DNA from: Hydrogenophaga sp.
GTDB lineage: Bacteria; Pseudomonadota; Gammaproteobacteria; Burkholderiales; Burkholderiaceae_C
DNA length: 64,000 bases
Direction: 5' to 3'
Assembly (NCBI RefSeq): GCF_030158645.1
Contig: NZ_JAOASO010000168.1
Location: forward strand, 1-64,000
Part shown: in pieces, positions 63,046 through 64,000 of the stretch
Layout of the letters: the number at the start of each line of letters is the position of its first letter
Numbering within the stretch: position 1 is the first letter of the stretch
Program-made: the position numbers and the translations under genes
The notes under the pieces: generated by a model
Seen by the model: the letters and a program-made list of their open reading frames with translations, nothing else
Databases searched by the model: none
Told to the model about the DNA's origin: nothing

Positions 63046-64000
63046 ACCGCATCTTCATCAGCTACCGGGCGTCCGACGGCAAAAAGGACGCCGACCGTCT
63101 CTGCGCCGACCTCAGCCGGCTCTACGGTGCCGACCAGGTGTTCTTCGACAAGCAGGACCTCAGGGGCGGACATTCATGGCGCAGCGCCATCATGGCCGCG
63201 CTCGGCACGAAACCGGTGGTGCTGCTGCTGGTCACACCCGAGCTGCTGGGCATGGCACACCCCGAAGGCGGTCGGCGCATCGACCGCGATGACGACCCCA
63301 TCCGCGGCGAGGTGCTGACCGCCCAGGCCCACGGTGCCACCATCGTTCCGCTGCTCACCGAAGGCGTTTCGATGCCGGCGACCGGCGACATTCCGCCGCC
63401 ACTGCGGTTTTTGAAGGAAGCGCATGCGCTCAAGCTGCGCACCGAAGACTGGGCCGACGACCTGGCCAAGATCGTGGCCGATCTGGCCACGCACGGCATC
63501 CAGCCACTGGTGCGGCGCGACCCCGAGCGCCCGGAAAAGCGCACCTGGTTGCAGCGCATGCAGCGCGGCTTCATGTGGATCGGCGGCATCTTCGTCGGGC
63601 TCATCGTCATCGGTCTGCTGGTCCCCGAGGATGACGTGTCCGTCCCACCCCCACCGCCTCCGTCCGCGGCAGCCACACCCGCGCCGGCGCCGGTTCACGC
63701 CGCGCGCGATGTCTCCGGCCTGTGGTGGTCCATCGACGAAGACAACCGACGCTTGCGGGTGCAGTTCACCGTGAACAACGGTGCGATCCAGCTGCAGACC
63801 GACGCATTTCCCATCGCCTGGTATCCGCGCTGGCAGGCCTATGCCCAGGGTGTTCGCGAGATGGGACTGATCGTCAACGAGGTGCGCTACGTGGGCCAGG
63901 GTGCGCTCACCGATGTGATGGGCACCCCGCGCATCGAAATGCCGGTGCAAGCCGTCACCGCCGACGGCCGTGGCCCGCTGGACACCGGCAGCCTGGTGCT
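63042..64000 (+). CDS. TIR domain protein with TM segment and Pro-rich linker to a C-terminal domain; truncated by window end
   Basis: ATG 63042 overlaps the CHAT stop by 4 bp; MNRIFISYRASDGKKDADRLCADLSRLYGADQVFFDKQDLRGGHSWRSAIMAALGTKPVVLLLVTPELL...DDDPIRGEVLTAQAHGATIVPLLTEGVSMP; TM FMWIGGIFVGLIVIGLLV; no stop before 64000, so absent from ORF track. Confidence 0.93.
   Translation, partial: MNRIFISYRASDGKKDADRLCADLSRLYGADQVFFDKQDLRGGHSWRSAIMAALGTKPVVLLLVTPELLGMAHPEGGRRIDRDDDPIRGEVLTAQAHGATIVPLLTEGVSMPATGDIPPPLRFLKEAHALKLRTEDWADDLAKIVADLATHGIQPLVRRDPERPEKRTWLQRMQRGFMWIGGIFVGLIVIGLLVPEDDVSVPPPPPPSAAATPAPAPVHAARDVSGLWWSIDEDNRRLRVQFTVNNGAIQLQTDAFPIAWYPRWQAYAQGVREMGLIVNEVRYVGQGALTDVMGTPRIEMPVQAVTADGRGPLDTGSLV

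Overview
High-GC betaproteobacterial chromosomal window, most like Comamonadaceae/Hydrogenophaga (inferred from gene order and content; no database search was run). Most of it is core genome. It includes a cobalamin riboswitch with a BtuB-type receptor and a truncated btuF-like gene at the left edge; zapA followed by 6S RNA; clpB; the moaE-moaD-moeA-mobB-thrC-hom-alaC block; bcp and phoH; dnaB-rplI-rpsR-priB-rpsF; two acetate-type symporter modules with an SSS-family sensor kinase and response regulator; and ppsA/ppsR. Two accessory blocks stand out. (1) ~5.5-10.6 kb: an operon of a class III nucleotidyl cyclase with TolB-like and TPR regions, a vanadium-haloperoxidase/PAP2 enzyme with a Gly-Ala-Ser repeat N-terminus, and an S8 (subtilisin-like) peptidase whose 5' end carries two 66-bp repeats, each with its own SD and ATG. 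(2) ~55.5-64.0 kb, running off the right edge: a co-directional operon of a caspase-like (C14) protease, an N-acetylmuramoyl-L-alanine amidase with SH3 domain and no evident signal peptide, a 1861-aa protein combining two alpha/beta-hydrolase domains with a CHAT protease, and a membrane-anchored TIR protein. The TIR gene is missing from the ORF track because its stop lies outside the window. Block 2 is the best candidate for an undescribed cell-suicide or immune-type system. No CRISPR arrays, IS elements, rRNAs or convincing tRNAs were seen.
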